DNA of 64,000 nt from AP-15 sp963703745 (GTDB lineage Bacteria; Pseudomonadota; Alphaproteobacteria; ATCC43930; CGMCC-115725), in assembly GCA_963703745.1 (NCBI GenBank), contig CAVPFL010000004.1, positions 1,178,001 to 1,242,000 on the forward strand, written 5' to 3'. A program made the translations under genes and the position numbers. Each line of letters starts with the position of its first letter. Position 1 is the first letter of the stretch. Below, one piece after another: positions 16,646 through 25,278 of this stretch. Under the pieces are notes generated by a model. The model saw only the letters and a list, made by a program, of their open reading frames with translations. It made no database searches and was not told the DNA's origin.

Positions 16646-18190
16646 CTACACCACCACTTCAACGAGAAACGGGCCGGGGGTGGCGATGCCCTCGGCGAGG
16701 CGGTCGTTGAACGCCTCCATCGTCGTAACCCGCGCGCCGGGCACGCCCATTGCGCGAGCGAGACCCACCCAGTCGAGATCGGGGTGGCCGAGATCGAGCA
16801 TGTCGAGCGCCTTGCGGCCGGGATTGCCGGCCCCGACATTGGCGAGCTCGCCCTTCAGGATCGCGTAGCTCCTATTCGAGAATAAGAGGGTGGTGACGTC
16901 GAGCCCCTCGCGCGCCTGCGTCCACAAGGCCTGCAAGGTGTACATGCCGCTGCCGTCGCCTTCGAGGCAGACGACCTTGCGATCGGGGCACGCGACCGCG
17001 GCACCGGTCGCGACCGGCATGCCCATGCCGATCGAGCCGCCCATGTTCGAGAGCCAATCATGTGGCGCGGCCGAGCGGGTCGGTGCAAAAAAGCCGCGCC
17101 CGGTCGTCACAGCCTCATCGACGACGATCGCATTCTCCGGCAATAGTGCCGCGAGCGAGACGCCAAGTGCTTCGGAGGTAATCGCGCCGGTGGCCGGCTT
17201 TGGCGGCGGACCGTCGCTCACCGGCGCTGGGGTCGAACGCGCACCGACCTCATCGGCCAGAGCCTCCAGCGCGCCGATCAAATCTTCCTCGGGGCGGGCC
17301 AGCACATGGCCGACAGCATCGGGCGGCGCCAGCAGGCTCGGCTTGTCGGGGTAGGCAAAGAACGCCACCGGCATCTTCGCGCCGACGAGGATGATGTGCT
17401 TGAGCCCGGCCAGGACCTTAACCGCCTGATCGACGACATAGGGCACCCGCTCGACAAATACCCGACCGCGACCGCGCTGGGTGCGGGCATTAGAGCCCTG
17501 GGCGATCAGCCGGGCTCCGGTCTTGGCGGCGATCCGGCCGGCGAGATCGAGCCCTTCCTGGCGCAACGCGTAGCCGGTGACCAGCAGCAGGCATGGCTCG
17601 CCCGAACGCAAGGCCCGCGCCGCCTCGGCGACCGCCTCCGACGATACCGCCGCCGGCTGTGCCGCCGGCGGCACGTTGGCCGGGCCGGAGCCTTCGTTCC
17701 ATGCGGTATCGGCCGGCAGGATCAAGGTCGCGATCTGCCCCGGCGGCATGCGTGCCGCGACGATTGCCGCGGCACCGTCGGCGGCCACCGACTTCGCATC
17801 GGGTGAGGTCTTGACCCAGCGCGAAAACGGCCTAGCCGCGGTCTCGATGTCGGTGGTCAACGGCGCGTCGTAGCGGCGGTGATAGGTGGCATGGTCGCCG
17901 ACGATATTGACCATCGGTGTCGAAGCCTTGTTGGCGTTGTGGATGTTGGCGAGCCCATTGGCCATGCCGGGGCCGAGATGCAGCAATGTCGCCGCCGGGT
18001 TGTCGGTCATCCGGGCATAGCCGTCGGCGGCGCCGGTGACGACCCCTTCGAAGAGGCCGAGCACGCAGCGCATGCCGTCGACTCGGTCGAGGGCCGCGAC
18101 AAAATGCATCTCCGAGGTGCCGGGATTGGCGAAGCACACATTGACGCCGCCGCCGACCAAGGTGCGCACCAGGCTTTCCGCGCCATTCAT
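16646..18190 (-). CDS. Acetolactate synthase-like ThDP-dependent enzyme
   Basis: A 514-residue thiamine-diphosphate enzyme of the acetolactate synthase/benzoylformate decarboxylase superfamily. E48 (GLFEGVVTGAADGYARM) is the cofactor-activating Glu. The C-terminal ThDP/Mg motif is GDGSGMYTLQALWTQAREGL ending at a conserved Asn (FSN). It belongs to the stand-alone large-subunit-like group often annotated as acetolactate synthase; no small regulatory subunit lies nearby, so biosynthetic IlvB function is doubtful. Substrate cannot be read from the sequence. It begins 24 nt downstream of a decayed hicB copy on the same strand. Confidence 0.85.
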   Translation of the reverse strand: MNGAESLVRTLVGGGVNVCFANPGTSEMHFVAALDRVDGMRCVLGLFEGVVTGAADGYARMTDNPAATLLHLGPGMANGLANIHNANKASTPMVNIVGDHATYHRRYDAPLTTDIETAARPFSRWVKTSPDAKSVAADGAAAIVAARMPPGQIATLILPADTAWNEGSGPANVPPAAQPAAVSSEAVAEAARALRSGEPCLLLVTGYALRQEGLDLAGRIAAKTGARLIAQGSNARTQRGRGRVFVERVPYVVDQAVKVLAGLKHIILVGAKMPVAFFAYPDKPSLLAPPDAVGHVLARPEEDLIGALEALADEVGARSTPAPVSDGPPPKPATGAITSEALGVSLAALLPENAIVVDEAVTTGRGFFAPTRSAAPHDWLSNMGGSIGMGMPVATGAAVACPDRKVVCLEGDGSGMYTLQALWTQAREGLDVTTLLFSNRSYAILKGELANVGAGNPGRKALDMLDLGHPDLDWVGLARAMGVPGARVTTMEAFNDRLAEGIATPGPFLVEVVV

Positions 18191-18214
18191 GACAATTCTC
18201 CGATGTTGGATGTG

Positions 18215-18437
18215 CTATTCGGTGGCGACGAGTTTTGTCGCATGATAGCGCGGCTCCGGGATTGGCAGCCCCTCCTCATAGGTGACTGCGAGCCAGGCCT
18301 CCATCGCCCCTCGACTTCAGCGAGGGCCTGCCCGGGAGTATCATCGAACGCCGCACATGATCGCAAATCGGGAACATGGCAACCCATGCACCATCCGTCT
18401 CCGACCAAAACAGATTGATGTGGTACTGGGGCGTCAT
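18215..18437 (-). pseudogene. Frameshifted HicB-family antitoxin remnant
   Basis: Read from an ATG at 18437, three consecutive frames give one HicB-like protein: MTPQYHINLFWSETDGAWVA, then VPDLRSCAAFDDTPGQALAE, then MEAWLAVTYEEGLPIPEPRY ending at a TAG at 18215. Two small indels (near 18378 and 18303) separate the parts. Spacing and order match the HicB antitoxin core (partially degraded RNase-H fold). No HicA partner is seen. It is a decayed toxin-antitoxin component next to an intact VapBC pair. Confidence 0.75.
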
Positions 18438-18464
18438 CGGCGAGACTCCTTTCGATCGGTGATC

Positions 18465-18866
18465 TCAGTGCGGATCGCCACGGATCAACTCGATCTCGAC
18501 CCCGACAGCTCTTCCTATGCGCTGCCATGCGCGATCCGCTGTTAGGGCCTGGACCCCCAACTTATTGGCGAGCGCCAGACACGCGCGATCGCCGAATGAA
18601 AGGCCGGCCTGTCTTGTCGCGGGCAACATCAGGCCGGCGATAAACGCCAGCTCCTCGTCCAGGGCCACACGAACGAAAGGCAACGGGTCGAGCATCAGCC
18701 GGATGTCGGCCTCGGGCGAGCCAATGCGAGCGAAATGGCCGACAACTTCGCCCAGATTAACCGCTGTCATCGCGCAGTCGGTCAGGACATCCTGTACCCT
18801 TTTGCCACCCGGCTCACCGAGAATGAGGGCCAATAGAGCAGACGCGTCGAGAACCGCTGCCGTCAT
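18465..18866 (-). CDS. vapC: VapC-type PIN-domain ribonuclease toxin
   Basis: A 133-residue PIN-domain toxin. It has the first Asp in VLDASALLALI (D8), a conserved Glu in AVNLGEVVGHFAR, then FGDRACLALA and a final acidic site in LTADRAW. VapC toxins cut specific RNAs, often tRNA, when freed from their antitoxin. Its ATG overlaps the antitoxin stop by 4 nt, as in most vapBC operons. All catalytic acids are present and the frame is intact. Confidence 0.93.
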   Translation of the reverse strand: MTAAVLDASALLALILGEPGGKRVQDVLTDCAMTAVNLGEVVGHFARIGSPEADIRLMLDPLPFVRVALDEELAFIAGLMLPATRQAGLSFGDRACLALANKLGVQALTADRAWQRIGRAVGVEIELIRGDPH

Positions 18867-19114
18867 TCGCGCTTAGCCTCGCGCCGTCGTTCCGCGAGAA
18901 ACGCGTCCACCGAAGCGTCCGGGTTGCCCGCGGTCAGGCGACGCGCGATCGCCTGAGCCTGAGCAACGACTTCATCGACTGTTCTGATGCGAATCTCACG
19001 CCCGACAAGCTCGATGACGACATCACCGCCGTGCTCAAGCCCGACCGCCCTGCGAAACTCCGCCGGAATGCTGAGGCGACCGGATTCGGAAACGTGCCCC
19101 TGCACAGCATTCAT
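18863..19114 (-). CDS. vapB: AbrB-family antitoxin (VapB)
   Basis: An 83-residue antitoxin with a SpoVT/AbrB swapped-hairpin N-terminus (VSESGRLSIPAEFRRAVGLE) and a long acidic/basic C-terminal helix that should bind the toxin (VDAFLAERRREAKRE). The start at 19114 is chosen because AAGGA lies 8-12 nt before it and homology begins there. It overlaps vapC by 4 nt. The 22-bp inverted repeat at 19144-19165 upstream is a probable autoregulatory operator. Confidence 0.92.
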   Translation of the reverse strand: MNAVQGHVSESGRLSIPAEFRRAVGLEHGGDVVIELVGREIRIRTVDEVVAQAQAIARRLTAGNPDASVDAFLAERRREAKRE

Positions 19115-19143
19115 GGCCTGACTTTCCTTGACGCCAAATCTTA

Positions 19144-19165
19144 AGACATATGGTGTATCATGTCT
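19144..19165. promoter_or_regulatory. Inverted repeat upstream of vapBC, probable operator
   Basis: AGACAT (19144-19149) and ATGTCT (19160-19165) form a perfect 6-bp inverted repeat with a 10-nt AT-rich spacer, about 30 bp before the vapB start. AbrB-type antitoxins bind such sites with the toxin. The role is inferred from position. Confidence 0.55.
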
Positions 19166-19229
19166 ATAAGGGAAGCAACGCCTTGCATGATAACTGCCTG
19201 ATGCGCGATGGCGCACTTCAGGAGTTCTC

Positions 19230-19592
19230 TTATTTGGTCTTGGTGCGTCGGGGCTTCGATTTCGGGAATTTGGGTGGGAGCGTCTTCACGAAAGCGACGG
19301 CGAGTGCCAGCCAATCCTGCAACGAGCGATCGTCGGCAGGGGGCGGATCGACAAAGACGTAGCCTTCCATCGGCCGCCCCGTCATCTCCATGCGCTTTGC
19401 GCCGGGGCGAGAAAGTGCATCGGACTGCTGTTCTTTGCCGACGCGAACGAGGAGGCCGCGCTTCGACGTTCCGGCTACCATGTTGCCGTTCAGCATAAAG
19501 CACAGCCCGCCGAACATCCTTACTTCCCGCACCGCACCGGTGCCGGCGAGAGCGGCGCGCATGCGCTCAGCTAAATCTTCATCCACAGGCAT
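19230..19592 (-). CDS. TfoX/Sxy N-terminal-domain family protein
   Basis: A 120-residue protein consisting only of the TfoX N-terminal domain: RMRAALAGTGAVREVRMFGG, LCFMLNGNMVAGTSKRGLLV, then RPMEGYVFVDP and a helix DWLALAVAFVKTLPPK. Short single-domain members are widespread in alphaproteobacteria and have no proven competence role. The very basic tail (KSKPRRTKTK) is typical. It lies between vapBC and an MFS gene with no obvious operon link. Confidence 0.85.
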   Translation of the reverse strand: MPVDEDLAERMRAALAGTGAVREVRMFGGLCFMLNGNMVAGTSKRGLLVRVGKEQQSDALSRPGAKRMEMTGRPMEGYVFVDPPPADDRSLQDWLALAVAFVKTLPPKFPKSKPRRTKTK

Positions 19593-19675
19593 GGATCAGC
19601 CCTCGGGCCGGCAGGAACTCACATCCGTCCATATGATTGTAATGAGCGCAACCGCGCCTAAATAGGCGCATCTGC

Positions 19676-21022
19676 ATGCTAATCATGCCGGATGCCGTCG
19701 AGCCCAACCTGGCGGGCCGACCTTCGCAGCAGTTGGGATTTCCGATGGCCGTGCCCCTATCGCAAGCTGTTTCCATGCCGCAACAGCGGAGCTTTTGGGT
19801 CGCCGTGATCTGCGGCGCCGTAATCCTTACCATCGGGATCGGCGCGCGCCAAAGCTTTGGCATCTTTCAGAAGCCGATCGCAGCCGACCTCAAGGTCGGG
19901 CGTGAGCTGTGGTCGTTCGCCAACGCGCTGGCGATGCTGCTGATGGGTATGTTCTCACCGTTCGTCGGCAACCTCGCGGATCGTTTCGGCACGGCGCGGA
20001 CTGTCGCCGCGGGTGGCGTCCTTTACGTGATCGGCATGTTGATGATCGCATTCGCGACCGAAGGTGTCATGCTGACGCTCGGCAATGTGTTGTGCGGTAT
20101 CGGCATGGCAGCTGCGGGGTTCGGGCCGATCCTCGGCTCGATCAGCCGGCAGACGCCGCCCGGGAAGCGCTCGGTCGCGCTCGGCGTTACGACGGCCGGC
20201 GGGTCGTTCGGGCAATTCGCCATCGTGCCGTTCGCCTCGCTGCTGCAATATCGGCTCGACAATTGGCATACGACGATGTTGATCCTCGGCGTGATGTCGA
20301 TGCTGATGGTGCCGCTTGCCTTCGGATTGCGCGAGCAGCGCGCCAAGGTCCCAAAGCTCGGCGCGGCCATCCCGCAAGGTACCAAGGACGCGCTACAGGA
20401 AGCGTTCCAGACACAAGGCTTCTGGCTGCTGACTATCGGCTTTTTCGTCTGCGGGTTTCACGTGACCTTTATCGGGCTCCATCTTCCCTCGTACATTTCC
20501 GACAAGGCGGTCGGCATGTCGTTCTTCGGCACACGGGTCTCGGCCATTGAGCTCGGAGGCTGGGCCATCGGTCTTGTCGGCCTGTTCAACCTCGCCGGCT
20601 CGTTGATCTGGGGCTGGCTCGGGAGCCGACATCCGAAGAAGGACATGCTGGCGCTGCTTTACGCCCTGCGCGCGGCCGCATTCGTGATGTTTCTTGCTTT
20701 GCCGCTGTCATGGGTCTCGGTGTTGCTGTTCTCAGCTTCGCTCGGCTTCCTCTGGCTCGGCACCGTTCCGCTGACCAGCGGTCTCGTCGGTTACATGTTC
20801 GGTCCGACGCACATGTCGATGCTGTGGGGTATCGTGTTCTTCAGCCATCAGCTCGGGAGCTTCTTGGGCGGCTGGGGCGCCGGCCGCCTCTACGACATCA
20901 AGGGCAACTACGATCTGATGTGGTGGATCGCGGTCGGGCTCGGTGTGTTCGCCGCCGTGATTCACTGGCGGATTCGCGAACGGCCGGTGCCACGGCTGGC
21001 TATGGCGGCAGCCCCGGCATGA
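19676..21022 (+). CDS. MFS transporter (OFA/monocarboxylate-like)
   Basis: A 448-residue 12-TM major facilitator. TM1 begins at FWVAVICGAVILTIGIGARQ and the pattern with short loops and a central cytoplasmic stretch (GLREQRAKVPKLG, about 223-240) fits the OFA/MCT group. Many members carry small carboxylates, but the substrate here is unknown. The first 35 residues lack homology, so the true start may be the ATG at 19745. A small hairpin GCGCCT-AAAT-AGGCGC (19654-19669) lies just before the annotated start. The stop overlaps the start of a small membrane protein gene (ATGA). Confidence 0.88.
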   Translation: MLIMPDAVEPNLAGRPSQQLGFPMAVPLSQAVSMPQQRSFWVAVICGAVILTIGIGARQSFGIFQKPIAADLKVGRELWSFANALAMLLMGMFSPFVGNLADRFGTARTVAAGGVLYVIGMLMIAFATEGVMLTLGNVLCGIGMAAAGFGPILGSISRQTPPGKRSVALGVTTAGGSFGQFAIVPFASLLQYRLDNWHTTMLILGVMSMLMVPLAFGLREQRAKVPKLGAAIPQGTKDALQEAFQTQGFWLLTIGFFVCGFHVTFIGLHLPSYISDKAVGMSFFGTRVSAIELGGWAIGLVGLFNLAGSLIWGWLGSRHPKKDMLALLYALRAAAFVMFLALPLSWVSVLLFSASLGFLWLGTVPLTSGLVGYMFGPTHMSMLWGIVFFSHQLGSFLGGWGAGRLYDIKGNYDLMWWIAVGLGVFAAVIHWRIRERPVPRLAMAAAPA

Positions 21023-21252
21023 GCATTATCGGCGCACCGATCCGAGAGGGCCACGCCGCCCGGCTCGTTCGGAATTTGCGTCCCGTGCAAGTGGATCCCG
21101 CCGCTAAGTCCAAGTCGCCCACCAACACGCCGCATTTGCTGCTGTGGTCGACCGGGATCATCGCCCTGGTACTCTGCATCCTCGCCTTCGTGTTGTGGGG
21201 CGTCAATGGCGCCAGCACTCTGTTCGATATGGTGGTCGCTCTCTGCACTTGA
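21019..21252 (+). CDS. Small single-TM protein coupled to the MFS gene
   Basis: A 77-residue protein with a soluble N-terminus (about 1-40) and one strongly hydrophobic helix, LLLWSTGIIALVLCILAFVL followed by WG (about 41-62). The ATG overlaps the MFS stop by 4 nt, so the pair is co-translated; this arrangement is the main reason to accept it. It may be a small transporter-associated subunit, which is inference. No named family is recognised. Confidence 0.65.
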   Translation: MSIIGAPIREGHAARLVRNLRPVQVDPAAKSKSPTNTPHLLLWSTGIIALVLCILAFVLWGVNGASTLFDMVVALCT

Positions 21253-21372
21253 GTTTCCGGCTACTTTGGCTTCGCCGGCACAACGAGCCGCGCGGCTGCC
21301 GCCGCCTCGGTGCGCTTGCCGATGAGCTCTACGGCGACTTAAGCTTTCTGGGCTGAGCCGCGGGAGCCTCGG

Positions 21373-22272
21373 ATGTGCGGGATCGTCGGGTTGTTCTTCA
21401 AACACGGAGCGGCGAACGCTTTCCTGGGGCCATTATTGGCCGGGATGCTGTCGCAGATGCGCGAGCGCGGTCCCGATAGCACCGGCTTTGCCCTCTATGG
21501 CGAGGAGGCGCCGCCGGGCGCGTTCAAGGCGACGTTGCGCGCGCCGGTCGGCGAGTATGATTGGGCGGCGCTCCAAGGCGAGCTCGCCAGCGCCTTTCCG
21601 CTTGCCTGCGCGGTCCGCCAGTACGGCAGCCACGCCGTCTTCACGATCGGCGCTGATCTGGAGCCGGTCTTTGCCTGGCTCGCCCGGCATCATCCCGAGC
21701 TCGACATCTTCGGCTTTGGCGAGCGCATCGAAGTGTTCAAGGATGTCGGGTTGCCGGACGCGGTCTCTCAGCGCTTCGCTCTCGAGCGACGGGCCGGCAC
21801 GCACGGGCTCGGCCATACGCGGATGGCGACCGAAAGCGCGGTGACGACCGAGCACTCTCATCCGTTCTCGACCGGGCCGGATCTGTGCCTTGTCCATAAC
21901 GGCTCGCTGTCGAACCACAACCGGCTGCGTCTGTCTTTGCGGCACGAGGGCATCCGGTTCCGTACCGACAATGACACCGAGGTCGCCGCGGGCTATCTGA
22001 CCTGGCGCTTGCGCCAGGGGATGAGCCTGAGCGACGCGCTCGAAGCGGCACTTGCCGATCTCGACGGGTTCTACACCTTTGCCGTCGGTACCAGGGACGG
22101 CTTTGCCATCCTGCGCGACCCGATCGCCTGCAAGCCGGACGTTCTCGCGGAAACCGAAGACTGGGTCGCCATGGCGACCGAGTATCGCGCGATTGCGACG
22201 TTGCCCAGTGCTGCCACGGCCGAGATCTGGGAACCGCGCCCGGCGACGGTCTACTCCTGGCATCGCCAATAG
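21373..22272 (+). CDS. glxB: Class II glutamine amidotransferase GlxB/MgsA
   Basis: A 299-residue N-terminal-nucleophile amidotransferase. The catalytic Cys is residue 2 (MCGIVGLFFKHG), exposed after Met removal. It has the class II blocks RERGPDSTGFALYG, LGHTRMATESAVT and VHNGSLSNHNRLR. In the glxBCD/mgsABC set this subunit releases ammonia from glutamine (glutamate for N-methylglutamate synthase) and feeds it to the FMN synthase subunit. It has a good ribosome-binding site (GGGAG). glxC follows 10 nt later. The FMN subunit is absent here, so the partner is uncertain. Confidence 0.88.
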   Translation: MCGIVGLFFKHGAANAFLGPLLAGMLSQMRERGPDSTGFALYGEEAPPGAFKATLRAPVGEYDWAALQGELASAFPLACAVRQYGSHAVFTIGADLEPVFAWLARHHPELDIFGFGERIEVFKDVGLPDAVSQRFALERRAGTHGLGHTRMATESAVTTEHSHPFSTGPDLCLVHNGSLSNHNRLRLSLRHEGIRFRTDNDTEVAAGYLTWRLRQGMSLSDALEAALADLDGFYTFAVGTRDGFAILRDPIACKPDVLAETEDWVAMATEYRAIATLPSAATAEIWEPRPATVYSWHRQ

Positions 22273-22282
22273 GGGAGTTGGC

Positions 22283-22840
22283 GTGATCGAGGTCGATCTC
22301 GCGAAGATCTCGGTGCGGGAGCTGAACCAGCGGCTGCACCGGATCGGTCCCGGGGACAATGAAGGTCATTGGCGGGTAGTGAACCCGAACGGAGCCCACG
22401 CCATAGCGGTCGGGCTGACGGCACCCGTTCATGTCGAGATCAAGGGGCATGTCGGTTATTACTGCGCCGGGATGAATGCGGCGGCCGAGATTGTCGTCGA
22501 CGGGCATGCCGGGACCGGTCTCGCCGAGAACATCATGAGCGGGTCGGTGCGGGTGCGCGGCAACGCCGCGCAGTCGGCGGCCGCGTCCGGGCGCGGGGGG
22601 TTCGTCGTCGTCGAAGGCGACGCCAGCGCGCGCTGCGGGATCTCGATGAAGGGCGTCGCCATCGTCGTGGCGGGCTCGGTCGGCCATATGAGCGCCTTTA
22701 TGGGCCAGGCCGGAACCCTCGTCGTGTGCGGCGACGCCGGGCATGACCTCGGCGACTCGATCTACGAAGCTGACATCTATGTCGCCGGCAAGGTCGCCAG
22801 CCTTGGTGCCGACTGTGTCGAGAGATCCGCTATTTTCTGA
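22283..22840 (+). CDS. glxC: GXGXG-domain protein GlxC/MgsB, truncated at the C-terminus
   Basis: A 185-residue beta-helix protein like the C-terminal domain of glutamate synthase alpha, with repeated short G-rich turns: AHAIAVGL, HVGYYCAGM, GHAGTGLAENIM, GGFVVVEGDASARCGISMKG, VGHMSAFMGQAG. It starts at a GTG with GGGGAG 5 nt upstream. Family members are usually some tens of residues longer after the block IYVAGKVASLGADC; here the frame ends 6 residues later, exactly where the glnT reading frame begins. A deletion removed its tail together with the neighbouring glxD/mgsC gene. Confidence 0.82.
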   Translation: MIEVDLAKISVRELNQRLHRIGPGDNEGHWRVVNPNGAHAIAVGLTAPVHVEIKGHVGYYCAGMNAAAEIVVDGHAGTGLAENIMSGSVRVRGNAAQSAAASGRGGFVVVEGDASARCGISMKGVAIVVAGSVGHMSAFMGQAGTLVVCGDAGHDLGDSIYEADIYVAGKVASLGADCVERSAIF

Positions 22841-22881
22841 TCAGCTTTGTCGACCTGTTCGGCGTTCTGCGGGCCAAGCTC

Positions 22882-24093
22882 GTGCCGGCCTCGGCCATCG
22901 GCCAGATGCAGCGCGACGGTGCGGCGTTTGCCGGGTTTGCGACCCACCTCGATTTGACCCCCGGGGATCCCGACATGTTCGCGATCCCCGATCCGGCGAG
23001 CCTGATCCAGATGCCTTGGAAACCCGAAATCGGCTGGCTGGCGGGAGACCTCCATATGCGCGGCGAGCCGCTCGAACATGCCCCGCGTCATGTCCTGAAG
23101 CGCCAGATCGCCGCCGCCGCGGAGCACGGGTACCGGTTGAAGACCGGGGTTGAGGCCGAGTTCTTCGTATTGCGAGCGGACGGACGGGCCGTCGCCGACG
23201 AGGCCGATCGTCGGGCGAAACCTTGTTACGACCAGGCCGCGCTGTTGCGCCGATACGAACTGATCCGGGCGATCAGCGACGCGATGCTGGAGCTCGGCTG
23301 GACGCCCTATCAGAGCGATCACGAGGACGCCAACGGCCAGTTCGAGATGAACTGGGCCTACGACGACGCGTTGGTCACTGCCGATCGCCACGTCTTCTTC
23401 AAATTCATGGTCAAAGAGCTGGCAGGGCAGCACGGGCTGCGCGCCACCTTCATGCCGAAGCCGTTCATGCATTTGACCGGCAATGGCTGCCACGCCCATG
23501 TCTCGCTATGGGACCGCGAGGGTGACATCAACCTGTTCCACGATCCCGAGGGCGAGCTCGGCCTCTCGGCGCTCGCCTACCACTTCCTCGGCGGCGTCCT
23601 CGCGCACGCCGAGCCGCTCGCGGCGCTCTTCACGCCGACGGTCAACAGCTTCAAACGGATCAATGCGGCGCCGACCGTATCGGGCGCCACCTGGTCACCC
23701 AATGCGATCAGCTATGGCGGCAACAATCGCACCCATATGGTGCGCATTCCGGAGCCCGGCCGATTCGAGATACGGTTGATGGACGGTGCGGCGAACCCGT
23801 ATCTGCTGCAGGCTGGGATGCTCGCCGGCGGACTCGATGGGATCGCACACGAGCGCGATCCCGGCAAGCGGCTCGAAGTCAATATGTACGAGACGGCTGC
23901 CGCTCCGGCCGGCATCCCACGGCTGCCTCTCAACCTGCTCGACGCGCTGCGCGCGTTCGCCAGCTCGGCGGTATTGCGCGACGCGCTGGGCGCCCCCTTT
24001 GTCGAGTCCTACGTCAAACTGCGTATGGCCCAGTGGCACGACTACGCGCGACATCTGACCGAATGGGAGCGCGAGCACACCCTCGATGCATAA
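22882..24093 (+). CDS. glnT: Type III glutamine synthetase-like GlnT (N-terminus cut by fusion with glxC)
   Basis: A glutamate-ammonia (or gamma-glutamylmethylamide) ligase of the GlnT/GMAS type, 403 residues from the GTG at 22882. Catalytic-core signatures are VEAEFFVL, ANGQFEMNW, MPKPFMHLTGNGCHAHVSLW, NSFKRI and NNRTHMVRIP with RFEIRLMDGAANPYL. Homology extends upstream in frame to about 22828 (RYFLISFVDLFGVLRAKL), yet no ATG, GTG or TTG precedes it before a stop, and the region overlaps the glxC end. Either translation starts late at the GTG, losing about 18 conserved residues, or the protein is not made properly. Confidence 0.85.
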   Translation: MPASAIGQMQRDGAAFAGFATHLDLTPGDPDMFAIPDPASLIQMPWKPEIGWLAGDLHMRGEPLEHAPRHVLKRQIAAAAEHGYRLKTGVEAEFFVLRADGRAVADEADRRAKPCYDQAALLRRYELIRAISDAMLELGWTPYQSDHEDANGQFEMNWAYDDALVTADRHVFFKFMVKELAGQHGLRATFMPKPFMHLTGNGCHAHVSLWDREGDINLFHDPEGELGLSALAYHFLGGVLAHAEPLAALFTPTVNSFKRINAAPTVSGATWSPNAISYGGNNRTHMVRIPEPGRFEIRLMDGAANPYLLQAGMLAGGLDGIAHERDPGKRLEVNMYETAAAPAGIPRLPLNLLDALRAFASSAVLRDALGAPFVESYVKLRMAQWHDYARHLTEWEREHTLDA

Positions 24094-24219
24094 GGCTGTC
24101 CCGAGCTCGCGTAATCGTGATCCGGGGACGGGACTCTTGCCGGAACAACGCGGCGCGACTCGTCGTCTATGGTATAATCCTATGAAATTTCCTTGACTTC
24201 GCTGGTTTCCCCGTCCGCG

Positions 24220-25278
24220 ATGCAGGCTGTCCCGCGTCTTCTCGCCGTAGCCACCGCGGTCCCGCCCTATCGGCTCGACCAAGACGACGTGGTGGAACGC
24301 GTCAAGTTATTGTTCGGACGCTCGGAGAACCTCGACCGCCTGCTGCCGGTATTTACCAACACCGGAATTCGTACGCGCTACTCCTGCGTGCCGATCGAAT
24401 GGTACGATCAGGCGCACGGGTGGGCAGAGCGCAACCGCATCTATCTCGCGACCGCACTCGATCTGCTCGAAGCGGCGACCCGGCAGCTCCTCGACCGTAC
24501 CGGCCGCGACAAAAGCGAGATCGACAGCGTCGTCGTGGTCTCGACCACCGGGATCGCCACACCTAGCCTCGATGCGCTGCTGATCGAACGGATGGGGCTG
24601 CAGTGCACCGTGCGACGGTTGCCGATCTTCGGGCTCGGCTGCGCCGGCGGCGTCATCGGCCTGGCACGCGCCGCGAGCCAAGCCGCGGTAGCCCCCGGTG
24701 AGACGGTCCTGTTCCTCACCGTCGAACTTTGTGCACTCGCCTTCCGGCGGGACGATTGGTCGAAGAGCAATATCGTCGCGACGGCGCTTTTCGGGGACGG
24801 TGCGTCGGGTGCGCTGCTTTCGACCGACGGCGAGGGCCCTGCCATCGTCGCTTCCGGCGAGCATACCTGGCCCGACAGTCTCGACGTGATGGGCTGGGAG
24901 GTCACCGACAACGGCTTCAGCGCGGTTTTTTCTCGAGACATTCCTCAGCTCGTCACGACACAGCTGCGTGACGTCGCGTCGGACTTTCTCGCCCGCAATG
25001 GGCTGGCACTCGGCGATATCGACCATTTCGTGTGCCACCCGGGCGGCGCGAAGGTGGTCACGGCACTCGAGCGCGCCTTCGGCCTGGCGCAAGGCGCGCT
25101 GGTCGAGGCATGGGGCGTGCTGCGCGATTACGGCAACATGTCGGCGACGACGGTGATGTTTGTGCTCGAGCGCATGCTGGCCGAGGCGCGCGCTACCGGG
25201 GAGCGCTGGGAGCGGGCGCTGATGAATGCGCTCGGGCCGGGGTTCACGGCGGGGTTTCTGGTGCTCGACAACCGGTGA
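24220..25278 (+). CDS. Type III polyketide synthase (chalcone/stilbene synthase family)
   Basis: A 352-residue homodimeric ketosynthase that extends an acyl-CoA with malonyl-CoA and cyclises the product. The full catalytic triad is present: C141 (FGLGCAGG), H273 (FVCHPGG) and N306 (YGNMSA). The cyclisation-loop text GFSAVFSRDIPQLV is typical of bacterial alkylpyrone/alkylresorcinol synthases. The ATG at 24220 is preferred over an in-frame TTG at 24193. Its stop overlaps the next gene (GTGA), an isoprenylcysteine-methyltransferase-like membrane enzyme. That pairing is known from alkylpyrone/alkylresorcinol O-methylation loci, so the product is probably a long-chain pyrone or resorcinol. Confidence 0.93.
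   Translation: MQAVPRLLAVATAVPPYRLDQDDVVERVKLLFGRSENLDRLLPVFTNTGIRTRYSCVPIEWYDQAHGWAERNRIYLATALDLLEAATRQLLDRTGRDKSEIDSVVVVSTTGIATPSLDALLIERMGLQCTVRRLPIFGLGCAGGVIGLARAASQAAVAPGETVLFLTVELCALAFRRDDWSKSNIVATALFGDGASGALLSTDGEGPAIVASGEHTWPDSLDVMGWEVTDNGFSAVFSRDIPQLVTTQLRDVASDFLARNGLALGDIDHFVCHPGGAKVVTALERAFGLAQGALVEAWGVLRDYGNMSATTVMFVLERMLAEARATGERWERALMNALGPGFTAGFLVLDNR

Noticed and set aside
21373..22272. Asparagine synthase or GlmS
   Set aside because: The protein has only the class II amidotransferase domain and is followed by a GXGXG-domain gene, which points to GlxB/MgsA.
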